Notes under the pieces: generated by a model
What the model saw: the letters and a program-made list of their open reading frames with translations, nothing else
Told to the model about the DNA's origin: nothing
Database searches by the model: none
Source: Gammaproteobacteria bacterium
GTDB taxonomy: Bacteria > Pseudomonadota > Alphaproteobacteria > UBA828
Length of the DNA stretch: 7,706 nt
Assembly: GCA_002714015.1 (NCBI GenBank)
Contig: PAWF01000010.1
Coordinates: 25,199 to 32,904 of the forward strand
Reading direction: 5' to 3'
Program-made: the position numbers and the translations under genes
In this document: positions 1-6,407 of the stretch, piece by piece
Numbering within the stretch: the first letter of the stretch is position 1
How the letters are laid out: each line of letters starts with the position of its first letter

Positions 1-2
1 GT

Positions 3-398
3 GGATTGGCTAAACACATAAATGCAAATGGTGATCCACTTAAATTGCTTTGTTGTTTTGGGGGGAGAGAATTTGCTGCAATTGCGGGTGCAGTAGTGGC
101 AGCTAGGCATTTAAGTTTACCTGTAATGTTAGATGGCTTTACTTGTACTGTTGCTGCATCTGTTATTGAGTGTCTTCGTTCTGGGGGATTGGACCACTGT
201 TTAGTTTCTCATTGTTCAGCAGAGCTAGGTCATTTAAAACTATTAAAATTATTAGATAAAGATGCATTATTTGACTTTCAAATGAGGCTAGGAGAGGGAT
301 CAGGGGCCGCGCTTGGAGCTATGATTGTGCGGGCTGCTTGTGAGGTACATACTGGAATGGCTACATTTGATCAGGCCGGTGTTAGCGGGAAAAAATAG
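3..398 (+). CDS. cobT: CobT, nicotinate-nucleotide--dimethylbenzimidazole phosphoribosyltransferase (3' part)
   Basis: This is the C-terminal 131 residues of CobT, a cytosolic enzyme that transfers phosphoribose from nicotinate mononucleotide to the lower-ligand base to give alpha-ribazole phosphate for cobalamin assembly. The frame is open to the left edge. The TTG at 6 is an internal Leu codon, not a start, because the family is about 340-350 residues long. Visible family blocks are the FGGREFAAIAGAVVAAR segment (codons about 51-104), LPVMLDGF (about 117-140), the SHCSAELGH segment, and the hallmark RLGEGSGAAL near 285-314. In that last motif the Glu at 294-296 aligns with the catalytic base (Glu317 of Salmonella CobT). 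The protein ends in the expected MATFDQAGVS tail plus GKK, with TAG at 396-398, so the 3' end is intact. It is convergent with the ABC permease gene, leaving only 24 bases between the two stops. It implies that the cell makes or remodels cobamides. Family assignment is secure. Confidence 0.95.
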   Translation, partial: GLAKHINANGDPLKLLCCFGGREFAAIAGAVVAARHLSLPVMLDGFTCTVAASVIECLRSGGLDHCLVSHCSAELGHLKLLKLLDKDALFDFQMRLGEGSGAALGAMIVRAACEVHTGMATFDQAGVSGKK

Positions 399-421
399 AA
401 AAGAAATAAATTATATGTGAG

Positions 422-446
422 CTTATTCACCCATTTGATGAATAAG
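422..446. repeat. 8-bp inverted repeat between convergent genes
   Basis: CTTATTCA at 422-429 is the exact reverse complement of TGAATAAG at 439-446, with a 9-base loop. It overlaps the last codons and TAA stop of the permease gene and follows the cobT stop by 23 bases, where a shared bidirectional terminator would lie. The stem is AT-rich (2 of 8 pairs GC) and neither side is followed directly by a T run, so a terminator role is only possible. Confidence 0.3.
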
Positions 447-1274
447 ACCTCGAATTCTCGCAGATCGAAACATCCACAGAAATATTATAATTCCGACTAA
501 CAGGTATACTAAATTTAATATCAGTGCCCGCCAAAGTAAACTTGAGTGAAAAACGCCATCAACTAAAATTGCCCGCATTCCTTCAAATATATGGGATGCA
601 GGAACTAAACTTGCTATAGGCTCAAGCCAATCAGGCAATATGGACATTGGGTAATAGATACAACTCAGGGGTGCAAACGCGAATATAACTAGCCATGCGA
701 GGTTCTCAGCTCCTAAACCGTATCTCATTAATAAACCTGCTATCATTAGGCCTATAGCCCATCCCATACAAATCAGGCAAAAGAAAAAGGCTATTAAAGG
801 GAATCCAAGTTCAAGAATATTGAATTCATATAATATAGCAGCAAAAATTACTGCCCCGGTAATGCCTATAGAGGTTTTTAGTAAGCTAATAAGCATAAGA
901 GAAATAATAAGCTCCCAGGATCTCATAGGACTTGAAAAAAGATGCCCTAGATTTCGAGACCACATCTCCTCAAGAAATGCAAGGCTCAGACCAATTTGCC
1001 CTCGAAATACAACATCCCACAAAAGCACCCCTGCTATAAGCACTCCACCTGCCTGTGCTATCCAACCACTTTTATCTGCTAAAAAAGTTGTTACAAGACC
1101 CCACATAATCATTTGTATTGTTGGCCAGTACATCAGCTCTATTATTCGAGGCCAAGACCTTTTCAGTAAGTAAAGCTGCCTAAGAACAAGAGCGCTGATT
1201 CGAATTAGAGCTCCCATTAAATCTTGGGTAAAAATAGGAATATTGATAGTTTCAGACTTTCTAAGTTTATACAT
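423..1274 (-). CDS. ABC-2 type exporter permease
   Basis: This is the membrane subunit of an ABC-2 type exporter, 283 residues, the usual length for the family. Six hydrophobic segments are readable at about residues 46-66, 75-91, 122-148, 157-183, 192-212 and 250-270. The short amphipathic stretch with SSPMRSWE (about 114-121) and the late block APLSCIYYPMSILPDWL followed by VPASHIFEGMRAIL (about 201-237) are typical of ABC-2 permeases that move polysaccharides, drugs or lipid-linked substrates. The substrate cannot be read from the sequence. The ATG at 1274 directly follows the TGA of the ATPase gene with no spacer and has no Shine-Dalgarno sequence of its own, so translation is probably coupled. 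A second in-frame Met at residue 20 (1217) is an alternative start that keeps all membrane segments. The gene is the last in its two-gene unit and faces cobT. Confidence is high for the family and low for the substrate. Confidence 0.9.
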   Translation of the reverse strand: MYKLRKSETINIPIFTQDLMGALIRISALVLRQLYLLKRSWPRIIELMYWPTIQMIMWGLVTTFLADKSGWIAQAGGVLIAGVLLWDVVFRGQIGLSLAFLEEMWSRNLGHLFSSPMRSWELIISLMLISLLKTSIGITGAVIFAAILYEFNILELGFPLIAFFFCLICMGWAIGLMIAGLLMRYGLGAENLAWLVIFAFAPLSCIYYPMSILPDWLEPIASLVPASHIFEGMRAILVDGVFHSSLLWRALILNLVYLLVGIIIFLWMFRSARIRGLIHQMGE

Positions 1275-2043
1275 TCAAATATTTTTTATAAGTGTCTTAT
1301 GCTTTGCAATATCTAGGAAAACTTCCTCAAGATTACTTCGACCATACCGTTTTATTAGCCCGACAGGGCTATCTATTGTTACTATTTTACCGTTTTTTAA
1401 CATAATCACTTTGTCTGCCATTCTCTCTACTTCATTCATATTATGGGATGCAAGAAGGATAGTGGAGCCATTTTCTTTTCTCCAGTTTTCTAGATATTTT
1501 CTTACCCAATCTGCTGTTTCAGGATCTAGTGAGGCTGTTGGCTCATCTAGTAAAAGCAAAGAAGGGCTATTTATTAGGGCTTTTGCTAGAGCTACACGAG
1601 TTTTTTGACCTGCTGATAACTTTCCTACAGGTGTTTTTAAATATTCCCCAAGTCCTAGGTTATAGACTACGTCTGCAACCCTTCTCTTAGGGTTTTTCAC
1701 AGTATAAAGCATCGCATATATGTGTAAATTTTCTTCCACGGAGAGACGATGTGGTAGGTCTAGATATGGTGAAGAAAAGTTCATACGACTAAGAAGCTTG
1801 TAGCGATTAGACTCAAAGTCTTCTCCAAATATTGTAACTGTCCCACTAGAAGGGATAACTAGACCAAGAAGCATTGCCATCGTGGTAGTTTTACCTGCTC
1901 CATTACCACCTAATAAGGCCACGATTGTATTTGAGCCAATTTCAAAATTTAGCTCATTAACTGCTGTGATATTTCCAAAGCGCTTTGTTAGATGATGGGC
2001 TTTTTATATAGTTTGGTTCATGATCATATATATATGATGTCAT
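1275..2043 (-). CDS. ABC-2 type exporter ATPase, probable frameshift near the 5' end
   Basis: This is the nucleotide-binding subunit partnering the downstream permease. The continuous frame from GTG 1922 gives 215 residues and begins one strand before Walker A. Homologous sequence continues upstream in the same frame (HHLTKRFGNITAVNELNFEI, with the A-loop aromatic in KRFG) until TAA at 2004-2006. If one A is removed from the A5 run (2001-2005 on the plus strand), the frame joins an ATG at 2043 preceded by AGAGG, giving a normal protein of about 255 residues. In that numbering: Walker A GGNGAGKTT about 45-53, signature LSAGQ about 142-146, Walker B LLLLDE about 162-167, D-loop SLD, and switch His about 200 in LLASHN. 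The Q-loop position reads NFSSPYLDLPHR and lacks the usual Gln. Alternatives are a genuine pseudogene, or a short product from GTG 1922 that lacks the A-loop and is unlikely to bind ATP normally. The family is certain; the 5' end is not. Confidence 0.85.
2001..2005 (-). other. Probable +1 frameshift site in an A5 run of the ABC ATPase gene
   Basis: On the coding strand the run reads TATATAAAAAGCCC. The frame from the ATG at 2043 (MTSYIYDHEPNYIK) passes into SPSSNKALW and stops at 1957-1959. The frame holding the conserved ABC sequence reads TAA here. Deleting one A fuses the two as NYIKAHHLTKRFG, which is what the family predicts. A homopolymer is a common place for both assembly error and real slippage. 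Confidence 0.7.
2023..2038. repeat. 16-bp perfect AT-rich palindrome at the exporter/regB divergence
   Basis: ATCATATATATATGAT equals its own reverse complement. It lies 69 bases upstream of the regB start and just inside the ATPase gene if that gene starts at 2043, or just upstream of it if it starts at 2021. Its position fits an operator or an AT-rich promoter element, but an alternating AT core is also a common low-complexity sequence, so function is unproven. Confidence 0.3.
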
Positions 2044-2047
2044 TTTT

Positions 2048-2052
2048 CCTCT
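2048..2052 (-). promoter_or_regulatory. Ribosome binding site supporting the 2043 start of the ABC ATPase
   Basis: AGAGG on the minus strand lies 4 bases before ATG 2043. The spacing is a little short, but this is the best Shine-Dalgarno match in the divergent gap on that strand. It favours 2043 over the ATG at 2021, which has no such match, and so supports the frameshift interpretation. Confidence 0.5.
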
Positions 2053-2093
2053 ATTGCTAGGGTGTTTTTGAATTCATAAGGCGCTGCATTAAT

Positions 2094-2100
2094 GGTGATC
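2094..2100 (+). promoter_or_regulatory. Ribosome binding site of regB
   Basis: GGTGATC, 6 bases before ATG 2107, is complementary to the GAUCACC segment of the 16S rRNA 3' end rather than to the usual CCUCC core. This supports the start at 2107. The ATG at 2092 just upstream is closed by TAA after three codons and is not used for this gene. Confidence 0.5.
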
Positions 2101-2106
2101 TAAAAA

Positions 2107-3420
2107 ATGAATAAAAATACTGCATTTAAATTCAAAACATCTGAAGATTCATCAGACAATCCGACACAGGTTCGTTTACGAACCCTGACCTTGATTCGCT
2201 GGATAGCAGTATTGGGTCAACTATTTAGTCTTATGATTGTATTTTTTATATTGGATTTTAGATTTCCTATTGCCTATGCCTTAATTGCAGTGGCAGTTTC
2301 GGTAGGTATTAATGTTTTCACTACTATTTTAAAACCAGCAGTAACTAGATTGAATGAGCGTGGCGCTGCGTTGTACTTGGGTTTTGACATTATTCAATTA
2401 GCAGCACTTATTTGTTTTACTGGAGGATTGCAGAATCCATTTTCTATTTTATTCCTGGTGCCTGTAACAATCTCAGCAACAATTTTACCTCTAAGGGCTA
2501 CTGCGGCATTATCTGGGCTGGCAGTAATTTGTATATCCTTATTAGCTTTTTTTCATTGGCCGCTACCATGGGAGAATGCTTTTTTTACTTTACCCCCTCT
2601 TTATTTAATTGCTCTTTGGGTTGCATTAGTAGTAGGAGTTTTTGTAATTGCATCATATACGGCTAGAGTATCAGTTGAGGCTAGAAGAATGGTGGATGCA
2701 TTAACAGCAACAAAGATGGCTTTAGCAAGAGAACAAAGGCTTTCAGCAATAGGTGCACTAGCTGCTGCCGCAGCTCATCAACTAGGTACCCCATTGAGCA
2801 CTATAGCAGTTGCTGCACAAGAGCTTTCAAAAGAACTACCTGAAGAGAATGGTTTGTCAGAGGATGCGAGATTAATCCGTGATGAAGTTGCTAGATGTCG
2901 AGAAATTCTAAGGCGCTTAGCAACTTTAGGGGTTGGTGAAACTGACGCACCATATGGGCGCATAACATTAAGTACTTTGGTTGAGGTAGCTGCTGAGTCG
3001 CATAGACGGGAAGGTGATAAGTTAAATATAGTAGTGAAATCAATACCCAAAGAAGCAGAGCCATTAGTTCCCCGTAGAGCTGAAATTGTTCATGGTCTAG
3101 GAAATATTCTTGAGAACGCATTCCAGTTTGCTAAATCAGAGGTTAATGTTGAAATTAGCTGGGACTCAGACCAAATAATAATAGTGATTAAGGACGATGG
3201 CCCGGGTTTTCTTCCTGCTGTGTTATCACGCCTAGGGGAACCTTATATTTCAGGTTTCCAAGGAAATCAGGGGCTTGGATTGGGCATATTCATAGCAAAG
3301 ACGCTCCTAGAGCGCACTGGTGCTGGACTTGAGTTTTTTAATCAGCATCCAAATGGGGGTAGTGTGAAAGTGTCTTGGTCGACAGGCTTTTTAAAAACTC
3401 TCTCTGCTGAAGGTATGTAG
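2107..3420 (+). CDS. regB: RegB/PrrB/ActS redox-sensing histidine kinase
   Basis: This is an inner-membrane sensor kinase, 437 residues, that in characterised alphaproteobacteria senses quinone pool and thiol redox state and phosphorylates RegA. Six hydrophobic segments occupy about residues 28-187. The family quinone motif GGLQNPF lies at 106-112, between transmembrane segments 3 and 4. The H-box region AIGALAAAAAHQLGTPL holds His224 (2776-2778), the phospho-acceptor. The redox-active cysteine of the family is present as Cys264 in ARCREIL. ATP-binding boxes follow: N-box GNILENAFQFAK (332-343), G1 DDGPGF (363-368) and G2 GLGLGIFIAK (389-398). Most RegB proteins I know have Glu after the His (HELGTPL); here it is Gln225. 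regA follows 10 bases after the stop, so the pair is almost certainly co-transcribed, as in the rhizobial actSR arrangement. No senC lies between them. The start at 2107 gives a normal N-terminus. Confidence 0.95.
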   Translation: MNKNTAFKFKTSEDSSDNPTQVRLRTLTLIRWIAVLGQLFSLMIVFFILDFRFPIAYALIAVAVSVGINVFTTILKPAVTRLNERGAALYLGFDIIQLAALICFTGGLQNPFSILFLVPVTISATILPLRATAALSGLAVICISLLAFFHWPLPWENAFFTLPPLYLIALWVALVVGVFVIASYTARVSVEARRMVDALTATKMALAREQRLSAIGALAAAAAHQLGTPLSTIAVAAQELSKELPEENGLSEDARLIRDEVARCREILRRLATLGVGETDAPYGRITLSTLVEVAAESHRREGDKLNIVVKSIPKEAEPLVPRRAEIVHGLGNILENAFQFAKSEVNVEISWDSDQIIIVIKDDGPGFLPAVLSRLGEPYISGFQGNQGLGLGIFIAKTLLERTGAGLEFFNQHPNGGSVKVSWSTGFLKTLSAEGM

Positions 3421-3430
3421 AAAGTTTGGT

Positions 3431-4012
3431 ATGATTGATGAAATTAAAAAGTCTTTGTTAGAGCAGGGAAAAAATAACCCAGATAATTTGCCGTCTCTTT
3501 TGCTCGTTGATGATGATGATGCATTTAGACGTAGGCTTGCAGTAGCCCTTGAGAGAAGAGGTTATTGCGTTACATCTTCGACAAGTGTAAATGATGCAAA
3601 AGTGACAACAAAAATATTGAGACCAAAGTTTGCTGTTATTGATCTGAGAATTCCAGATGGTAGTGGTCTAGAAGTTGTAGCTGAAGTTCGTGAATCAAAC
3701 CCTGATGCGAGAATAATAGTTTTAACGGGTTACGGTAATATAGCTACAGCAGTTGCAGCAGTAAAAGCAGGAGCCATTGATTATCTTGCTAAGCCTGCTG
3801 ATGCTGATGAAATTGACTCAGCATTAAATATGGGTGATAGACCTCTTCCTCCACCTCCTGAAAACCCAATGTCTGCAGATAGAGTAAGGTGGGAACATAT
3901 ACAGAGAGTTTTCCAGCAGTGTGATTGTAATGTTTCTGAAACAGCTAGAAGATTAGGTATGCATAGGCGAACACTTCAAAGGATTCTTGCTAAGTATTCA
4001 CCAAATGAATGA
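3431..4012 (+). CDS. regA: RegA/PrrA/ActR redox response regulator
   Basis: This is the cytosolic DNA-binding partner of RegB, 193 residues, the normal length. Receiver domain at about 22-130: acidic cluster from Asp27, phospho-acceptor Asp71 (3641-3643) in VIDLRIPDGSG, Thr99 in VLTGYG, and Lys121 in AKPAD. The proline linker LPPPPENPMSADRVRWEHIQ (139-158) is the RegA hallmark. It leads into a Fis-type helix-turn-helix (about 160-190) with SETARRLGMHRRTLQRILAK, almost unchanged from well-studied members. In those organisms RegA controls respiration, photosynthesis, carbon and nitrogen fixation and hydrogen metabolism; the targets here are unknown. The start codon is 10 bases after the regB stop and has no strong Shine-Dalgarno sequence, which suggests coupling. 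The gene is convergent with the sugar operon. The 83-base gap beyond it has only weak AT-rich hairpins. Confidence 0.96.
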   Translation: MIDEIKKSLLEQGKNNPDNLPSLLLVDDDDAFRRRLAVALERRGYCVTSSTSVNDAKVTTKILRPKFAVIDLRIPDGSGLEVVAEVRESNPDARIIVLTGYGNIATAVAAVKAGAIDYLAKPADADEIDSALNMGDRPLPPPPENPMSADRVRWEHIQRVFQQCDCNVSETARRLGMHRRTLQRILAKYSPNE

Positions 4013-4095
4013 TTTATATAACAATAGAATCTAAGTATTATCTAATTTTCACCTTATATATTTTCATTCTATGAACATTTTAAAAGTTTTTATTA

Positions 4096-4716
4096 CTAAA
4101 AATTACGCTCATGTATTAGATTTTTATTCATGTGAATTAGTCGTAAATACTGAGCTAGTATATGCATGATAGACTGATGTGTGTCTTCTATTACACCATA
4201 GTTATCCGCGTTAACATGTAAGTTAATATCTGAAATTCTTGCAGATCGACCTCCATCAAAACCTGTAAGAGAGATAGTATGCATGCTATTTTTTGATGCC
4301 CATTCGACTGGTCTTACTATATTTTCAGAGTCTCCAGATGCACTTATAGTAATTAATACATCATTTGTTTTTGCAGTTGTTTTGAGCTGGTAAGCAAAGC
4401 ATTCTTCATATTCAATATCATTGGCAATTGCAGTAATCATTTCTAAGTTAGCACTTAGGCTTATTACTCTTGGTTTGACAGACGTATCAGTTTGTATGCA
4501 TTTGGCATAATCGCATAATAAATGATTAGCTATTGCAGCTGATCCGCCATTTCCACATGTATAGACCCAATTTCCTCGATTGAAACAATCATCAATAACA
4601 GTTGCTGCAGCAGTTAACTTTTCACGATCAATAGAGGCAGCTGCAGCTGCAAGTTGTGATATATAATCATCGCAAAAAGACTTAATTGAATTATATTTTT
4701 TGTCTGGAAAGGTCAT
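4096..4716 (-). CDS. SIS-domain sugar isomerase, GmhA-like (sedoheptulose-7-phosphate isomerase family)
   Basis: This is a 206-residue single SIS-domain protein of the phosphoheptose isomerase group, which converts sedoheptulose 7-phosphate to manno-heptose 7-phosphate in the cytosol. Sugar-phosphate binding loops are visible as CGNGGSAA (54-61) and SASGDSEN (125-132). By alignment with E. coli GmhA, His65 matches His61, Asp69 replaces the catalytic Glu65, and the C-terminal helix EDTHQSIMHIL (177-187) supplies His180. The Glu-to-Asp change and the block SLSANLEMITAIANDIEYEECFAYQL (87-112) resemble the polysaccharide-associated branch rather than the core-LPS enzyme, as far as I can judge. 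It is the last gene of the minus-strand operon, 80 bases after the HAD phosphatase gene, a larger gap than elsewhere in the operon but with no clear promoter. A weak TTGGATA element precedes ATG 4716. The exact substrate is inferred; another phosphosugar isomerase role is possible. Confidence 0.85.
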   Translation of the reverse strand: MTFPDKKYNSIKSFCDDYISQLAAAAASIDREKLTAAATVIDDCFNRGNWVYTCGNGGSAAIANHLLCDYAKCIQTDTSVKPRVISLSANLEMITAIANDIEYEECFAYQLKTTAKTNDVLITISASGDSENIVRPVEWASKNSMHTISLTGFDGGRSARISDINLHVNADNYGVIEDTHQSIMHILAQYLRLIHMNKNLIHERNF

Positions 4717-4796
4717 TATAAGTATCCAAATAATTTATTTCTGAACATTTGCCTGTTTAAGGTAGTTATTACAGAGTGTTTTGATTTAAAGCAATT

Positions 4797-5444
4797 TTAT
4801 GATCTTTCTTGTGATAGCTTTGTTACGACCACTTCAATATCTTTGTAATTAGTATCTAAGTGAACATTAAAAGACGAGTCCGCTAAATTTGAAACATTCT
4901 GACGATCACGCATTCCATGCCCAGTTGGAACAAGCCAGCCTTGTTTAAGACCTGCACGCTTTCCAGCTTCCAAGTCACTAATTGTATCCCCAATAATAAA
5001 ACTTTTTGATAAATCTATTTTCAGGTCAATCTGAGCAGCAAATAACATACCAGGATTAGGCTTTCTAAATTTAGTAGGTTTATCGGGGTGATCTGGACAT
5101 GCGTAAATACCATCAAAGGTTGCACCTATTTTTTTACATTTGTTAATTATAACATTTTGAACTGAAGCAAATTTATCCCAGTCAAAATAACCTCTGCTAA
5201 TACCTGATTGATTTGTAATCATTATTACTTTGATACCTTTTTTATTAGCGATACTAATGATGCTAATAATCTCTGGAATAAGATAAACTAATTTAGGATC
5301 ATTAAGATAATCAATTAGCTGAATAATTGTACCATCGCGATCAATAAAAAGGGCAGGAGAATCGCGTTTGCTATATATATTTGTATCCCTTACCTCTTGC
5401 CAGATACCGTTATGAACGTGCCGATGGTTATTCTGATTGATCAT
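4797..5444 (-). CDS. HAD-IIIA phosphatase, GmhB-like (heptose bisphosphate phosphatase family)
   Basis: This is a 215-residue HAD phosphatase resembling GmhB, which removes the C7 phosphate from manno-heptose 1,7-bisphosphate. Motif I FIDRDGT gives nucleophile Asp35 and acid/base Asp37. Motif II is ITNQSGISRG (76-85). Motif III is Lys128 in FRKPNPGM. Motif IV is GDTISDLEAG with Asp153 and Asp157. About 28 residues precede the usual start of the domain (MINQNN to SKRD), an extension without recognisable features. The zinc loop of classical GmhB (CPHHP then CDC) is reduced to CPDHPDKPTKFRKP, so three of four zinc ligands are missing. ATG 5444 overlaps the fcl stop by four bases (ATGA), so translation is coupled. 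With the downstream GmhA-like isomerase gene it suggests heptose synthesis for a surface glycan. Histidinol-phosphate phosphatase is a related alternative, but the operon context argues against it. Confidence 0.85.
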   Translation of the reverse strand: MINQNNHRHVHNGIWQEVRDTNIYSKRDSPALFIDRDGTIIQLIDYLNDPKLVYLIPEIISIISIANKKGIKVIMITNQSGISRGYFDWDKFASVQNVIINKCKKIGATFDGIYACPDHPDKPTKFRKPNPGMLFAAQIDLKIDLSKSFIIGDTISDLEAGKRAGLKQGWLVPTGHGMRDRQNVSNLADSSFNVHLDTNYKDIEVVVTKLSQERS

Positions 5445-6397
5445 TTTATTCTAACAATTCCGTCAATAAGTGCTTTCTGATACCACAAAAAAGTATCTAA
5501 TAAGCCATCACGCAAAGATATTTTGGGGTGCCATCCAGTTTGGGATAAGCGTTGAGAATTTAGTAGTTTCTTGGGTGTTCCATCTGGCATCGATGAGTCA
5601 AATAAAATTTCTCCTTCAAATCCAACAATATCAGCAATTAAATAAGCAAGTTCAGCTATCGTTATGTCTAGTCCGCTCCCAATATTTAACGGTTCTGAAT
5701 CAGAGTAATATTTTAGAGTATGTATAAGTGCATCAGCAAGATCATCGCAATGTAAAAATTCACGCCTAGGTTTCCCTGAACCCCAAACTGTTATTGACTT
5801 TTGATCTGTTTTTTTTGCTTCATTAAATCGCATCAATAGTGCTGGGATAACATGACTAGTGTCGGTATTGAAGAGGTCCCCTGGTCCGTATAGATTAGTA
5901 GGCATAGCAGATATAAAATTATGCCCATACTCCTCTCGATATGCTTGGCATAACATTACGCCTGAAATCTTTGCTATAGCATACCATCTATTGGTAGTTT
6001 CTAGTGGTCCAGAAAGCATATCGTATTCTGAGATTGGTTGAGGGGCATATTTTGGGTAAATGCATGATGATCCAAGCATCATAAGCTTAGTTACATCAGC
6101 TTTGTGGGCGCCATGAATTATATTTGTTTCAATCATCAAATTATCATATAGAAATTTTGCTGGATAGCTCTTGTTAGCATTTATCCCACCAACAGTAGCT
6201 GCAGCAATTATTATAGCATCTGGACTATTTTCATTAATCCAGCATTCAACTTCGTGTTGTCTTCTAAGATCAATTTCTGCACGATTACAGGTAAGGACAT
6301 CACAACTTTCATTGATCAGGTGTTTAGTAACAGCTTTACCTACCATCCCGGTATGTCCAGCAACCCATATTTTTTTACCTTTTAGTGAGTAGGTCAA
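5441..6397 (-). CDS. fcl: GDP-L-fucose synthase
   Basis: This is a 318-residue extended short-chain dehydrogenase of the Fcl/WcaG family. It epimerises and reduces GDP-4-keto-6-deoxy-mannose to GDP-L-fucose with NADPH in the cytosol. The N-terminal nucleotide loop is VAGHTGMVG (12-20). Catalytic residues match the E. coli enzyme: Ser110 and Cys112 in GSSCIYPK, Tyr139 and Lys143 in YAIAK, and His182 in TSHVIPALL. PTNLYGPGDLF (166-176) and the GSGKPRREFLHCDDLA segment (206-221) are also diagnostic. The start is TTG at 6397: no ATG or GTG fits, the glycine loop begins 13 residues later as expected, and AAGGAG lies 10 bases upstream. It follows the gmd stop by 20 bases and overlaps the HAD phosphatase start by four bases, so it sits inside a tight operon. 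Since gmd lies directly upstream, GDP-fucose synthesis is the simplest reading. Confidence 0.95.
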   Translation of the reverse strand: MTYSLKGKKIWVAGHTGMVGKAVTKHLINESCDVLTCNRAEIDLRRQHEVECWINENSPDAIIIAAATVGGINANKSYPAKFLYDNLMIETNIIHGAHKADVTKLMMLGSSCIYPKYAPQPISEYDMLSGPLETTNRWYAIAKISGVMLCQAYREEYGHNFISAMPTNLYGPGDLFNTDTSHVIPALLMRFNEAKKTDQKSITVWGSGKPRREFLHCDDLADALIHTLKYYSDSEPLNIGSGLDITIAELAYLIADIVGFEGEILFDSSMPDGTPKKLLNSQRLSQTGWHPKISLRDGLLDTFLWYQKALIDGIVRIK

Positions 6398-6407
6398 GAC
6401 TTTGGCG

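Noticed and set aside
820..1608. Open frames on + lying antisense to the ABC permease and ATPase genes
   Set aside because: Their translations show no family motif or domain, whereas the minus-strand frames are complete, well-conserved proteins.
1957..2043. A 28-codon leader ORF from ATG 2043 as a separate regulatory peptide
   Set aside because: Its frame is explained better as the true N-terminus of the ATPase cut off by a one-base indel, because removing one A yields the expected family sequence at once.
2068..2094. TTGAAT / TTAATG as a -35/-10 promoter for regB
   Set aside because: The spacer is only 15 bases and the -10 match is poor; not better than chance in this composition.
2778..3121. 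Open frames on - inside the regB kinase domain
   Set aside because: They lie opposite the H-box and N-box coding sequence, have low-complexity translations and no ribosome binding site.
4024..4072. ATAGAAT at 4024-4030 and ATTCTAT at 4066-4072, a 7-bp inverted repeat after regA
   Set aside because: The loop is about 35 bases, the stem is AT-rich, and no T tract follows, so it does not look like a terminator.
4087..4102. TTTTTA-TTAC-TAAAAA inverted repeat between regA and the SIS isomerase gene
   Set aside because: A 6-bp stem made only of A-T pairs that overlaps the isomerase stop codon; too weak for an intrinsic terminator and expected by chance in AT-rich DNA.
4717..4796. Possible small gene or RNA in the 80-base gap within the sugar operon
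   Set aside because: No start codon with a ribosome binding site, no stable hairpin and no recognisable RNA motif.
5470..6392. Open frames on + opposite fcl
   Set aside because: Antisense shadows of a clearly conserved dehydrogenase; no motifs of their own.
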